64,000 nucleotides of DNA from DATBRV01 sp036560145 (GCA_036560145.1 DATBRV010000062.1:1-64000), one strand, 5' to 3'; shown: positions 24,436-33,594, numbered from the stretch's first letter. Numbers and translations: made by a program. Notes: a model not told the origin generated them from the sequence alone.

Positions 24436-25386
24436 TCACGCGAGCACCGCGCGGAAGACGTCCGCGTCGACGTTCCCGCCCGAGAGCACCAGGGCGATGC
24501 GGCGACCGCCGTTGCGCCCGCGCTCCTGGAGCGCTGCGGCGAGGGGGGCGGCGCCGGCGCCTTCGGCGACGTGGTGGGTATCGTCGAAGAGCGCCCGCAT
24601 GGCGGCGCGGATCTCGGCGTCCGTCACCCGCACCACGCGCGCCGCGTGCTTGCGCAGGATCTCGACGGCCTCGGGAACGGGCACGCGGCACGCGACGCCG
24701 TCGGCGAAGGTGTCCGCGCTCTCCGTCGAGACCGGGCGGCCCGCCTCGAACGAGAGGGCGTAGGCCGGCGCTCCCTCCGCCACCACGCCGATCACCTCCG
24801 TGCCCAGCCCGAGGGCCTCGCGCGCCGCGATCACGCCGCAGATCCCGGAGCCGAGCCCGATCGGCACGTAGACGGCGTCGAGAGGGCCGGCGCCCTCGAA
24901 GAGCTCGAGGGCGTAGCTGGCGACGCCCGTCACCAGCTCGGGGGCGAAGGACGGGAAGAAGACTAGCCCGTCGCGCTCCGCGACGCGCCGCGCCTCTTCG
25001 AGCGCCTCCTGGAAGTCGCGGCCGTGCAGGGCGAGCGTCGCCCCGAACGCCCGCATCGCGGCGTTCTTCGACGGGGAGTTCCCGTGCGGGACGTAGATCG
25101 TCGCCGTCAGCCCGAAGCGCTGCGCGGCGAACGCGACGCTCTGGCCGTGGTTACCGCGCGTGGCGGCCACCACGCCGCGAACGCCCTCGCGCGCCAGCCG
25201 CTCCGCGAGGACGAGACCGCCCCGCACCTTGAACGCGCCCGTGGGCAGCGCGTTCTCGTGCTTCACCCAGGTCTCGCATCCGAGGCGAGCCGAGAGCAGC
25301 GGCCAGGCGATCTGCGGAGTGGGCAGGAGCACGCCGCGGAGGAGAGACCTGGCCGCTTCGAGGCTCGAGGGCGTGGGCAGCTGCAC
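24436..25386 (-). CDS. PLP-dependent threonine/serine dehydratase-like enzyme
   Basis: The 316-residue fold-type II PLP enzyme has the Schiff-base lysine in PTGAFKVRGG (about residue 53), the ATRGNHGQSVAFAA substrate loop, the phosphate loop IGLGSGICG, and a C-terminal LSGGNVD. It lacks the regulatory ACT domain of biosynthetic IlvA and fits catabolic threonine/serine dehydratase or racemase relatives. GTG 25386 is chosen because homology begins at once (LPTPSSLEAAR). An upstream ATG would add a poorly conserved basic stretch. Confidence 0.85.
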   Translation of the reverse strand: MQLPTPSSLEAARSLLRGVLLPTPQIAWPLLSARLGCETWVKHENALPTGAFKVRGGLVLAERLAREGVRGVVAATRGNHGQSVAFAAQRFGLTATIYVPHGNSPSKNAAMRAFGATLALHGRDFQEALEEARRVAERDGLVFFPSFAPELVTGVASYALELFEGAGPLDAVYVPIGLGSGICGVIAAREALGLGTEVIGVVAEGAPAYALSFEAGRPVSTESADTFADGVACRVPVPEAVEILRKHAARVVRVTDAEIRAAMRALFDDTHHVAEGAGAAPLAAALQERGRNGGRRIALVLSGGNVDADVFRAVLA

Positions 25387-25481
25387 GCCGCATCTTACGC
25401 CGCGCGGAGGGCGATCGCTCCGGCCGCCGGATTTCCTCGGCGTGAGCGGAGCTAGACTCGGAGCTCGGTCGCGGGGAGTCC

Positions 25482-25937
25482 ATGGGCGCACCTGAAAAGG
25501 CCTCCGGCAGCTGCCTTTGTGGCGCGGTTCGCTTCACGGCGAGCCTGCCGAGTCTCTATTGCGCGCACTGCCACTGTTCGATGTGCCGGCGGAACCACGG
25601 CGCGGGCTACGTCACCTGGTTCGCCGTGCCGACCGCGCAGCTCGCGCTCGAGACCGGCACGGAACATCTCGCGCGCTACGAGTCCTCCGCGCACGGCAGC
25701 CGGTCGTTCTGCCGCCGCTGCGGAAGCTCGCTCTTCTGCGAGTCCGCCCAGCATCCCGATCGCGTGGATATCGCGCTCGGCGCGATGCGCGATCCGATCG
25801 ATCGCGCGCCACAGCTGCACAGCTATTTCGATTCCGGCGCGTCGTGGGTCCGGGTCGGAGACGAGCTTCCGCGCCTCGGTGGGAAGACCGGCTTCGAGCC
25901 GTTGCCGAACCCGGCGAAGCCCGAAGAGGTCGAATGA
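25482..25937 (+). CDS. GFA family zinc protein
   Basis: The 151-residue protein carries the GFA/Mss4-like zinc ligands: SCLCGAVRF, YCAHCHCSMCRR and FCRRCGSSLF. A WFAVP strand and a C-terminal SGASWVRVGDELPR complete the family pattern. Relatives were first linked to glutathione-dependent formaldehyde activation, but most members have no proven activity. The stop overlaps the next start (ATGA), so it begins a three-gene operon with a CDF-like transporter and a fatty acid hydroxylase-like protein. Confidence 0.88.
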   Translation: MGAPEKASGSCLCGAVRFTASLPSLYCAHCHCSMCRRNHGAGYVTWFAVPTAQLALETGTEHLARYESSAHGSRSFCRRCGSSLFCESAQHPDRVDIALGAMRDPIDRAPQLHSYFDSGASWVRVGDELPRLGGKTGFEPLPNPAKPEEVE

Positions 25938-26584
25938 GCGACGCGTGCTGCGAGGGATCTGCGCAGGCTGCGTCCGCGCTGGCAACGCGACACCGCAGCG
26001 TGCTGTGGGCGGTCCTTGCCATCAACGGCGGGCTCTTCGTCGTGGAGGCTCTGGCCGGCTTTCGTGCGGGGGCGAGCGCGCTGCTGGGAGACTCGCTGGA
26101 CATGCTCGGCGACTCGCTCGTCTACGCCGCAAGCCTCTATGTCGTAGGCCGGAGTTTGCGCGCGCAGGCGCGGGTTGCCGCCGGGAAGGGCCTCCTGATG
26201 GGAGCGCTCGCGGCGAGCGTGTTCGTCGATGCGATCGCGCGGATCGCGAGCCAGGCGCCGCCCGCGGCCGCGCTCGTGGGTGCGGTGGGGATGCTCGCGC
26301 TCGCCGGCAATGCGGTGTGCTTCGCGCTCCTCTACCGCCACCGCTCGGACAACCTGAACTTCCGCTCGACCTGGCTCTGCTCGCGCAATGATCTGATCGC
26401 GAACGTCGCCGTCCTGGCATCGGCGGGCCTGGTAGCCGCGACCGCGAACCGCTGGCCGGACGCGCTGGTCGGGCTCGCACTCGCGGCCCTCTGGCTTCGC
26501 ACCTCGCTGCGGGTCCTGGGCGAGGCATGGCTCGGGCATCGCGGCGCGCTGGGCGCCACCTGCGACACGGTCCCGGGGCCGTGA
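25934..26584 (+). CDS. CDF-like cation transporter
   Basis: The 216-residue protein has six hydrophobic helices and the CDF-type helix 2 motif GDSLDMLGDSLVYAASLY and helix 5 NDLIANVAVLAS, with polar residues at the positions that bind metal. It has no C-terminal cytoplasmic metal-sensing domain. Such short members are usually annotated as cation transporters and probably exchange a divalent cation for protons. A CCEG near the N terminus could bind metal. Start and stop overlap both neighbours (ATGA, GTGA). Confidence 0.82.
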   Translation: MSDACCEGSAQAASALATRHRSVLWAVLAINGGLFVVEALAGFRAGASALLGDSLDMLGDSLVYAASLYVVGRSLRAQARVAAGKGLLMGALAASVFVDAIARIASQAPPAAALVGAVGMLALAGNAVCFALLYRHRSDNLNFRSTWLCSRNDLIANVAVLASAGLVAATANRWPDALVGLALAALWLRTSLRVLGEAWLGHRGALGATCDTVPGP

Positions 26585-27375
26585 GACTGAGCGAATCGGA
26601 AGTCCAGCTCGTCCGCGGCCTCGCGCCGCTCGCGGCGTTCGGCCTCGGACTCGTCCTCGAGCGGGTCGCCCCCCACGCGGCGTTGCGCCCGGCGTGGCGA
26701 GCGAACCTCGGGCTCTGGCTTCTCGATGCGCTGCTGATGGCGGCGGTCTGCGGCGCGTGCGGCTGGGCGGTCGCCGGATGGGCGCAGGCTTCGGGGTTCG
26801 GAGTCCTGAACGCGATCGATGCGCCGCTGGCCGTCGGCATCGCGGCAACCGTCGTGGGGCTCGACCTGGTGTCCTATGCCTGGCATCGCGCGAATCACCG
26901 GGTGCGCTTCCTCTGGCGCTTTCATCGGGTCCACCATGCGGATGCGGACTACCACGTGTCGACGGCCCTTCGCTTCCACCCGGGCGAGCTGCTCCTCGCG
27001 CTGCCCGTGCGGCTCGGCGTGATGGCGCTGCTGGGTGCGCCGCCCGTCGCCGTCGTCGCCTTCGAGGCGATGTTCGGTATCGCGAACGTCCTGGAGCACG
27101 GAAATTTCCAGCTGCCGCGACGCGTCGAGCAGGTCCTCGGGATCGCCCTCGTGACTCCGGCGCTCCATCGCAGGCACCACTCGACCGAGCGCAGCGCGCG
27201 CGATTCGAACTTCGGCACGATCCTCTGCCTCTGGGATCGGCTCGCGCGGACCTTCTACCCGAGCACCTCCGCGGCGGTGTTCGCCACGGGTCTTCCCGGA
27301 CGCACCGGCAAGGGCGCTCGCTCGCTGGCCGCGATGCTGCTCGCGCCGTTCCGCTCGAGCTCGAATCGCGTCTAG
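26581..27375 (+). CDS. sterol desaturase/fatty acid hydroxylase family protein
   Basis: The 264-residue membrane protein has about four helices and the di-iron histidine clusters AWHRANH, WRFHRVHHAD and LHRRHHSTE, plus LRFHPGE, in the usual spacing. It would oxidise a lipid chain or sterol-like substrate at the membrane. The GTG at 26581 overlaps the transporter stop. Its own stop overlaps the stop of the convergent methyltransferase gene by 4 nt at CTAG (27372-27375). Confidence 0.88.
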   Translation: MRLSESEVQLVRGLAPLAAFGLGLVLERVAPHAALRPAWRANLGLWLLDALLMAAVCGACGWAVAGWAQASGFGVLNAIDAPLAVGIAATVVGLDLVSYAWHRANHRVRFLWRFHRVHHADADYHVSTALRFHPGELLLALPVRLGVMALLGAPPVAVVAFEAMFGIANVLEHGNFQLPRRVEQVLGIALVTPALHRRHHSTERSARDSNFGTILCLWDRLARTFYPSTSAAVFATGLPGRTGKGARSLAAMLLAPFRSSSNRV

Positions 27376-28007
27376 AGCCGGCGCGAGGTTGGCACGAACG
27401 CGATCGTGCAGGTGATTCCAGATTTTCCGATCGGGTGATCGGTGGAGCGGATCGCCGCGAATCCGGCCTCTGCCAGCAGCCCTTCCGTCTCTTCCACGGA
27501 GCGAAGCGAATAGACCGTGGCCGGAAGGGCGGCGAGCGCCTCCGCGTCGAGGGGGCGATAGCCGAGGAGCAGGCGCCCGCCGGGGCGCAGCACGCGGCGG
27601 ATCTCTCGGAGATCTGTGCTCGCGTCTTTCCAGAAGTAGACGACGTGCACGGCGAGAGCCGCATCGAATCGAGCATCGGGATAGGGAAGGGCGGTGCTGC
27701 TGGCGAGCGAGACCTCGGCCCGGCCGGCTTCGATCTGTCGATGCAGGCGACGGCGCGCGAGCCGGACCATCACCTCCGAGGCATCGATGCCGGCCAGGAA
27801 GCCGCAGGGCGCCTGCGCGATGCGCGCGAGCGTCCGCCCATGCCCGCAGCCGATCTCGAGAACCGCTTCTCCGGCCTGCACGGCAAGCTGCTGGGCCGCG
27901 ACGCGATTCGCGCGCGCGGTGTCGAAGGCCATCACCCGACCCACGATCTCCCCGAGCCACCCGCTCGGCCGGCGCGATTGACGTGCGATCAGCTCAGGCT
28001 TGGCCAT
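27372..28007 (-). CDS. class I SAM-dependent methyltransferase
   Basis: The 211-residue enzyme has motif I AVLEIGCGHGRTL (about residues 49-61), motif II LAGIDASEVMV, LPYPDARFDAALAVHVVYFW and the post-motif RRVLRPGGRLLLGYRP. This pattern is typical of UbiE/MT11-type methyltransferases. The acceptor is unknown. Its start overlaps the end of the small membrane protein gene by 14 nt, and it lies downstream of the TetR gene, so the three form one unit. Confidence 0.85.
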   Translation of the reverse strand: MAKPELIARQSRRPSGWLGEIVGRVMAFDTARANRVAAQQLAVQAGEAVLEIGCGHGRTLARIAQAPCGFLAGIDASEVMVRLARRRLHRQIEAGRAEVSLASSTALPYPDARFDAALAVHVVYFWKDASTDLREIRRVLRPGGRLLLGYRPLDAEALAALPATVYSLRSVEETEGLLAEAGFAAIRSTDHPIGKSGITCTIAFVPTSRRL

Positions 28008-28233
28008 CGCGCTTCCCCCCGTCGCGAATCACCAGGCGGAGACCCGCCCAATAGGTCAGACAGGCGCCGACCACCGTCGCGGCGAAGCCGATGGTCAGAT
28101 CATTGAAACCGGCGATGCAGCTGCGGGGAATCACGAAGCCGTATCCGATCAGCAGCGTGGGCACGACGAAGCCCGCGAGCGGAGCGAAGTGGCGGGGCGC
28201 GAGGGCGGCGCGGTGGGAATCAGGGGCAGGCAT
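27994..28233 (-). CDS. small two-helix membrane protein
   Basis: The 79-residue protein has two hydrophobic helices (PLAGFVVPTLLIGYGFVI and LTIGFAATVVGACLTYWAGL) and short polar ends. I recognise no family. Its position between tetR (3 nt away) and the methyltransferase gene (14-nt overlap) makes it a real coding unit of this operon. Confidence 0.6.
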   Translation of the reverse strand: MPAPDSHRAALAPRHFAPLAGFVVPTLLIGYGFVIPRSCIAGFNDLTIGFAATVVGACLTYWAGLRLVIRDGGKRDGQA

Positions 28234-28236
28234 CGG

Positions 28237-28932
28237 TCACTCCTTGTTCAGGGCGCGCGTGAGGAAGTCGAGGACCGTGCGCCGCGCGGGAATCTCGTCG
28301 AAGATCTGCGGCGCGGGATCCCAGTGGCGGTGCACGGCCCAGAAGACGAGGGTTTCGAGCACGATGCGGGCGGTGACGGCGCTATCCTCGAATCGCCGGA
28401 GACGTCCTCGGCGCGCGCGATCGTCGAGGTAACGGCCCAGGAGCGCGAGCGCGCCCTCCCGACCGTTTCGGTGCCAGAGCTTCGCGAGATCGGGAAAGTC
28501 GCGCGCGCAGCGGTCGAGGAGCTTGATCGCCGTGCGGTGGCGGGCGAGGGTGTCGTAGAGCTCGCCCAGGATCGCCTCGAGCTCCTTGCCTTGGTCGACG
28601 ACCCTCGCTCGAGCAAGCGCCGCGGCAAGGGAGGGAAGGGTGCTCCCAGCCGCGAGGCGCTCGCTCACCAGCTCGAGCGTCGCTTCAGGCGCCGGCTTGG
28701 GCACGGGGAGCGTCTCGGGCAGGTCGATCCGGCCGGAGCGGTCCGCGTGTCGGAGCACGCAATCGAAGAGGGCTTCCTTGCTCTCGACGTAGGTGTAGAG
28801 CGAACCCTTGGCGAGCCCCATGCGCGCGGCCACGTGAGCGACCTGGGTGCGCCGGTAGCCCTGCTCGAGGAACACGGCGGTCGCGGCCTCGACGAGATCC
28901 TGGAAGCGATCCTTGGGAATCGAACGCGGCAT
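28237..28932 (-). CDS. TetR family transcriptional regulator
   Basis: The 231-residue protein has an N-terminal helix-turn-helix (AATAVFLEQGYRRTQVAHVAARM then GLAKGSLYTYVESKEALFDC) and a helical ligand domain ending TVLDFLTRAL. The ATG lies about 8 nt from its predicted -10 box, so the transcript would be nearly leaderless. It reads divergently from the PQQ dehydrogenase. An inverted repeat between the two promoters suggests it represses both. Confidence 0.88.
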   Translation of the reverse strand: MPRSIPKDRFQDLVEAATAVFLEQGYRRTQVAHVAARMGLAKGSLYTYVESKEALFDCVLRHADRSGRIDLPETLPVPKPAPEATLELVSERLAAGSTLPSLAAALARARVVDQGKELEAILGELYDTLARHRTAIKLLDRCARDFPDLAKLWHRNGREGALALLGRYLDDRARRGRLRRFEDSAVTARIVLETLVFWAVHRHWDPAPQIFDEIPARRTVLDFLTRALNKE

Positions 28933-28939
28933 CGGCCGG

Positions 28940-28974
28940 ATTATAATTGACCGAATGGGTCAGTCAAGTATAAT
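28940..28974. promoter_or_regulatory. interlocked divergent sigma70 promoters with TetR operator
   Basis: Plus strand: -35 TTGACC (28947-28952), 16-nt spacer, -10 TATAAT (28969-28974). Minus strand: -35 TTGACT (28967-28962), 16-nt spacer, -10 TATAAT (28945-28940). Each -35 lies inside the other promoter's spacer. A perfect inverted repeat TGACC-GAATG-GGTCA (28948-28962) occupies the centre and is the likely TetR site. Confidence 0.8.
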
Positions 28975-29014
28975 TTCGACCGGGAAGCGGATTCCGCGCC
29001 GAGGTGAGGTCTTC

Positions 29015-31027
29015 ATGAGAGCCCGAAGTGCCCTGCTCGCGAGCCTCTGCGCTGCGGTCCTGCCGGCCCTCGCTCGAAGCGACGAGCCTCGCACCCCCGC
29101 AGCCCGCGCCGTCGCCGATTGGCCGGTGACCGAGGGCGCCCCGGGCGGCGGGCGCTACTCGCCGCTGACCGACATCACGCCGGAGAACGTCCACCGTCTG
29201 GTTCCCGTCTGGAGCTACCGGCACGGCGACTTCTTCGAGGGGAGTTTTCCCCTCCCCATCAATCGCGGCAGCGCGTTCGAGTCGACGCCGATCGTCGTCG
29301 ATGGGCGCTTGTTCTTCACGACACCGCGCAACCGGGTCGTCGCGCTCGACCCCGAGACGGGTCGGGAGCTCTGGACCTTCGACCCGGAGATCGAGCGCGG
29401 CAGCGCCTACGCGAACATGTGGATCAACCGCGGCGTTGCCTACTGGCGCGCCCCCACGCTCTCCGGCGCGTGCAGCGCGCGCGTGCTGCTCGCCACCCTC
29501 GACGCGCGGCTCTTCGCGCTCGATGCCGCGACCGGCGCTCCCTGCGCGGACTTCGGCGAGGACGGCGCGGTGGATCTCGTCAAGGGAATCGCGCCGGTGT
29601 TCGACCGGCTCGAGTACAACGTCACGTCGCCCGGCGCCGTGGTGGGCGACCTCGTCGTCGTCGGCTCCTCGATCGCCGACACGCTGCGTCCGGACGCCCC
29701 GCCGGGCGACGTGCGCGCCTTCGACGTGCGCACGGGCGCGCTGCGCTGGACCTTTCACACCATTCCCCACCCGGGCGAGCCGGGCTCCGAGACCTGGGAG
29801 AACGGGACCAAGCTAGCGGGCGCCGCCAACGTCTGGTCCACCATCACCGCCGATCTGGAGCGGGGCCTGGTGTTTCTCCCCGTGAGCACGCCGAGCGACG
29901 ACTTCTTCGGCGGCGACCGGCACGGCGCGAACCTGTTCTCGGACTCGGTTGTGGCCCTCGACGCACGCACCGGTGCGCGCCGGTGGCACTTCCAGACGGT
30001 GCATCACGATCTCTGGGACTACGACCTGGCGGCGCCCCCCAACCTCGTGCGCCTCACGCGCGCGGGTGGCGCGGTCGACGCCGTGGCCCAGGCGACAAAA
30101 CACGGGTTCGTCTTCGTGCTCGACCGGGAGACGGGTGCGCCGCTCTTCCCCGTGGAGGAGCGGCCCGTTCCCGCGAGCGACGTGCCGGGTGAGCGCGCGT
30201 GGCCGACCCAGCCTTTTCCCACCGCACCGCCGCCGCTGGTTCCCCAGAGGCTCACGGAGGCCGACCTCTATGCGCCGACGCCCGAGCATCGCAAGGCGTG
30301 TCGCGAGCAGCTCGCGGCGCTGCGCAACGGCGGCCTCTTCACGCCGCCTAGCGAGCGCGGCTCGATCCTCTATCCCTTCAGCGGAGGCGGGGCGAACTGG
30401 TCGGGCGCCGCCTGGGACCCGGTCCGGCAGCGCCTCTTCGTGCCGGTGCACGATCTCGTGCACGTGATCCGTCTCGACCGCGTGGCCGACCAAGCGACGG
30501 GTGGCGGTGCGGAGGTGTGGCCCCTGCGTGGCGCCTCGTTCCGCAACGTCTGGTGGCTCCTCACCGGACGGGGCACCGGGCAGCGCTACCGCCTGCATCC
30601 GCTCCACGGGCGTACGCTCCTCGAGCACGGCGGCATTCCGTGCAACGCCCCGCCGTGGAGCCGTCTGGTGGCCGTCGATCTCGCGCGCGGGACGATCGCC
30701 TGGTCGGCCTCTACCAGCACGGCCCCCGACGACCCCGGGCGCGGCGCCTACGGCCCGGCGCTCGTGACGGCGAGCGGCCTGGTGTTCCAGGGCGGCACGC
30801 AGCGCCCGGTGCTGCGCGTCCACCTTGCCGACACGGGAGAGCGACTCGCCATGTTTCCGCTGCCGGCAGGCCTTCATGCCGGGCCGATCAGCTACAAGCT
30901 GCGCCCCGATGGGAGACAGTTTCTCGTGGTCGCCGCGGGGGGCCACATCGGGATCGGATCCCCGCTCGGCGACCACGTGATCGCCTTCGCGCTGCCTTCG
31001 CCCGACATGCCCGAGGGGCGGCGTTAG
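29015..31027 (+). CDS. exported PQQ-dependent dehydrogenase
   Basis: The 670-residue protein has a signal peptide (ALLASLCAAVLPALA) and the eight-bladed PQQ propeller of membrane glucose/quinate-type dehydrogenases but no N-terminal membrane domain. Family landmarks include GGGRYSPLTDITPENVHRL, FQTVHHDLWDYDLAAPPNL and YPFSGGGANWSGAAWDP. It would oxidise a sugar or alcohol in the periplasm. The ATG at 29015 follows GAGGTGAGG, 41 nt downstream of a consensus promoter. It is divergent from, and probably repressed by, the TetR protein. Its stop overlaps the convergent gene's stop by 4 nt. Confidence 0.85.
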   Translation: MRARSALLASLCAAVLPALARSDEPRTPAARAVADWPVTEGAPGGGRYSPLTDITPENVHRLVPVWSYRHGDFFEGSFPLPINRGSAFESTPIVVDGRLFFTTPRNRVVALDPETGRELWTFDPEIERGSAYANMWINRGVAYWRAPTLSGACSARVLLATLDARLFALDAATGAPCADFGEDGAVDLVKGIAPVFDRLEYNVTSPGAVVGDLVVVGSSIADTLRPDAPPGDVRAFDVRTGALRWTFHTIPHPGEPGSETWENGTKLAGAANVWSTITADLERGLVFLPVSTPSDDFFGGDRHGANLFSDSVVALDARTGARRWHFQTVHHDLWDYDLAAPPNLVRLTRAGGAVDAVAQATKHGFVFVLDRETGAPLFPVEERPVPASDVPGERAWPTQPFPTAPPPLVPQRLTEADLYAPTPEHRKACREQLAALRNGGLFTPPSERGSILYPFSGGGANWSGAAWDPVRQRLFVPVHDLVHVIRLDRVADQATGGGAEVWPLRGASFRNVWWLLTGRGTGQRYRLHPLHGRTLLEHGGIPCNAPPWSRLVAVDLARGTIAWSASTSTAPDDPGRGAYGPALVTASGLVFQGGTQRPVLRVHLADTGERLAMFPLPAGLHAGPISYKLRPDGRQFLVVAAGGHIGIGSPLGDHVIAFALPSPDMPEGRR

Positions 31028-32091
31028 TACAGCTTGACGATCGTGCGGCCCACGGTCTGGCGATTCGCCATCGCGTCGATCGCGGCCGGCAGCTCCTCGA
31101 GGGCGACGACCCGCCCGATCACCGGCCGGATCTGCTCGGCGAGCACCAGCTCGACGATCTCGCGCGTGATCCGGGCGCCCAGCGCATCCGGGGCGAAGTT
31201 CCAGCCCATGCTCTTCTTCAGCATCTGGGCCATGCCGTCCTGCGCGTAGGCGAGCAGCACGCCGCACAGCTTGAAGTTCCCCATCGACAGGCGGCGGGGC
31301 ACGATCCACTTCTCGTCTAGCTTGGTTTTATCGGACGCGAACCCCATCATCAGGTAGCGGCCGTTGTAGGCGATGCACTTCATGGATTTCTCGACGACCG
31401 CCTCGCCCACGTTGTCGAAGACGACGTCGACGCCGCGGTTCCCGGTCTCGGCCAGGACGACCTCGGCGAAGTCCTGTGCGAGGTAGTCGATCGCGACGTG
31501 GGCGCCCAGCTCGCGGCACCGCTTCCGCTTCTCCTCGCCGCCGGCCGTCGCGAACACGCGCGCGCCGGCGCGGACCGCCAGCTGGATCGCGGCGGAGCCC
31601 GATCCGCCCGCGGCGGCGTGGATCAGCACGCTCTCGCCGGCCCGGAGCTCCGCGCGGTCGAAGAGGCCGAGCCAGGCCAGGTGGAATGGGAAGTAGAGCG
31701 CCGCCGCGTCGGGGAGGGGGATCGACTCGGGCATCGGGAACGCGGAGACGCTCGGGCAGATCGCGTACTCCGCGAAGCCGCCGTGCGCGCCCTTCGTCAT
31801 CGCGACCACGCGCTCGCCCAGGCGCGGCTCGGCGCCGGCTCCGCACGCGTCGACGATCCCCATCACCTCCATGCCCGGGCTGTAGGGGAGCTCGGGCCGC
31901 ACCAGCATGTTCCCGCCCGTGATCCGCTCGAGGTCGTTCAGGTTCAGCGGGATCGCCTGCACGCGCACGCGTAGCTCGCCCGGGCCCGGGGCTGGAATCG
32001 GCACAGCGTCGAGCCGGAGCACCTCGAGCGGCGGCCCGTAGCGATGCGTCCGCCACGCCCTCATGGTCCCGTCCCCGCGCGCCTCGCCCAT
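31024..32091 (-). CDS. NAD(P)H:quinone oxidoreductase-like MDR protein
   Basis: The 355-residue medium-chain reductase has ELRVRVQAIPLNLNDLERITG and the cofactor loop VLIHAAAGGSGSAAIQLA. An FATAGGEEKRKRC strand end and VDVVFDNVGEAVVEKS follow. No GHE zinc motif or structural cysteine lobe is present, so it belongs to the zinc-free quinone reductase branch. ATG 32091 is preferred because AGAGGA lies 7 nt upstream. ATG 32064, where homology begins, is the alternative. Confidence 0.85.
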   Translation of the reverse strand: MGEARGDGTMRAWRTHRYGPPLEVLRLDAVPIPAPGPGELRVRVQAIPLNLNDLERITGGNMLVRPELPYSPGMEVMGIVDACGAGAEPRLGERVVAMTKGAHGGFAEYAICPSVSAFPMPESIPLPDAAALYFPFHLAWLGLFDRAELRAGESVLIHAAAGGSGSAAIQLAVRAGARVFATAGGEEKRKRCRELGAHVAIDYLAQDFAEVVLAETGNRGVDVVFDNVGEAVVEKSMKCIAYNGRYLMMGFASDKTKLDEKWIVPRRLSMGNFKLCGVLLAYAQDGMAQMLKKSMGWNFAPDALGARITREIVELVLAEQIRPVIGRVVALEELPAAIDAMANRQTVGRTIVKLY

Positions 32092-32159
32092 CGCTTCCTC
32101 TTGCCACAACCCGACCCTGGCTGCCACTACATTCCGGAGTGTGGGGCGGGAGAGCTCCC

Positions 32160-32597
32160 ATGCGTCGAAGACTCCGCACCCTGCTCGCCGCCGCCGTCGC
32201 GGGAAGCGCTCTCGCGACACCTGCCAGCGCCGCCGCGATCGTCGTCAGCTTCAGCGCGACGATCGACGAAGTGGGGTCGGAGTTGGCTTCGGCGTTCAGG
32301 CTCGGCGAATCGATCACCGCGTCCATCACGATCGACACGGCCGTGGCCGACTGGGACACCGCGAACCCGGCGCTCGGCACCTACTCCGGGTCCATCACGG
32401 ACCTGAGCCTCTCCGGCTTCGGCTTTGCGAAGGCCGCTCTCGAATTCGACAGCAGCAGCTCGGCGCGGCGGGTCGCCGGGAACCTGGATTCGCTCACCGT
32501 CGTTCCCGAGCCGGGGAGCCTTGCGCTGCTCGGGCTCGGCCTGATCTCGCTCGCGGCGCTCGCCAGGCTCAATCCGGGCGGCGCACTACGAGCTTGA
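32160..32597 (+). CDS. short PEP-CTERM protein
   Basis: The 145-residue protein has a signal peptide (LLAAAVAGSALATPASAAA), a small beta-rich body with SGSITDLSLSGFG, and a C-terminal VVPEPGSLALLGLGLISLAAL, the exosortase-recognised PEP-CTERM motif and helix. The basic tail is weak (ARLNPGGALRA). The body is shorter than usual and may have lost its middle. The ATG at 32160 follows GGGAGAG. Its 3' end overlaps the convergent alcohol dehydrogenase gene by 29 nt, which may have displaced the normal arginine-rich tail. Confidence 0.72.
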   Translation: MRRRLRTLLAAAVAGSALATPASAAAIVVSFSATIDEVGSELASAFRLGESITASITIDTAVADWDTANPALGTYSGSITDLSLSGFGFAKAALEFDSSSSARRVAGNLDSLTVVPEPGSLALLGLGLISLAALARLNPGGALRA

Positions 32598-33594
32598 TCG
32601 CGGGCTCGGGCCAGGCGTCGGCGGCGTCCTTCCAATCGACCACGCGCGTCGTGACCGCCTCGGGGCGCAAGCGCTTCGCGACGATCAGATCGACCACCTC
32701 GGGCAGCAACGCCGCAGAGTGACAGCGGCCGACGTGGAAGTGGATCCCGAGCGTGTACATCCGGCCCATCGGCAGCGAGACGCCCGGGCCGGGGTGGAAG
32801 CTCACGCTCTGGCAGATTCCCTCCGGCTCGGTGGCGCGGATCGCGTACTGGAGACCGGCGGCGGAGAGGCCCGCGTCGATCACGATGGGGTAGCTCCGAC
32901 GGGGCTTTCCGTAATCCGTCTCGACCGGCTGCGCGCCCAGCCCCTCGGCCAGCGCCAGCTGCTCGGCATCGCCGCTCGCGAAATCCACGCGGCTCGCGCC
33001 CAGCGCGAGCGCGGCTTGCGCCGCATACAGCGGGATGCTCGGGAGGCCGTGGCCGACGATCAGCAGCTCGCTCTCCGGACGGGCGGCCAGATGCGGCGCC
33101 ACCGCGCGGTAGCCGTCGGGAACGTTGTCGGAGACGCTCGCGAGCTGCGCCGGATCGAGCGAGGTCGGGATCGGCCGGAGCATCGCCTCGGCGTACGGCA
33201 CCCGGATCAGATCCGAGAGCATTCCCCCGTACTCGACGCCCGAGAGCGGCTGCATGCCGTAGTCCGAGAGCGTCGGAAGCTTCTCGCAGAGGGCGCTGCG
33301 GCCCGCCGCGCAGCTGGGGCAGCGGCCGCAGCTGATCTGGAAGGCCACCACCACGCGCTGGCCGATCGCGAGGCCGCGCACGGCGTCGCCGAGCGCGGTG
33401 ACCTCTCCCACGCACTCGTGGCCGAGCGCGAAGGGGCCGCGCAAGGGGAAGAGGCCGGAGACCAGGAAGCGGTCGATGTCGCAGCGCGCCACCGCGAGGG
33501 GGCGGACCAGCGCTTCGCCGTCGCCCTGGATGCGCGGCGCCGGGACCTCGCGCCACTCGAGCTTGCTCGGGTCGATGCAGGTGAGCTGTTGCAT
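32569..33594 (-). CDS. zinc-dependent medium-chain alcohol dehydrogenase
   Basis: The 341-residue protein has the zinc signature LGHECVGEV, the four-cysteine structural lobe CGRCPSCAAGRSALC, and a Rossmann segment LLIVGHGLPSIPLYAAQAAL in which the usual GxGxxG is altered to GHGLPS. It resembles threonine/glucose dehydrogenase-like MDR enzymes. The first catalytic ligand region reads VARCDIDRFL. The substrate is unknown. A LysR gene lies upstream in the same direction, 39 nt away. Confidence 0.85.
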   Translation of the reverse strand: MQQLTCIDPSKLEWREVPAPRIQGDGEALVRPLAVARCDIDRFLVSGLFPLRGPFALGHECVGEVTALGDAVRGLAIGQRVVVAFQISCGRCPSCAAGRSALCEKLPTLSDYGMQPLSGVEYGGMLSDLIRVPYAEAMLRPIPTSLDPAQLASVSDNVPDGYRAVAPHLAARPESELLIVGHGLPSIPLYAAQAALALGASRVDFASGDAEQLALAEGLGAQPVETDYGKPRRSYPIVIDAGLSAAGLQYAIRATEPEGICQSVSFHPGPGVSLPMGRMYTLGIHFHVGRCHSAALLPEVVDLIVAKRLRPEAVTTRVVDWKDAADAWPEPAIKLVVRRPD

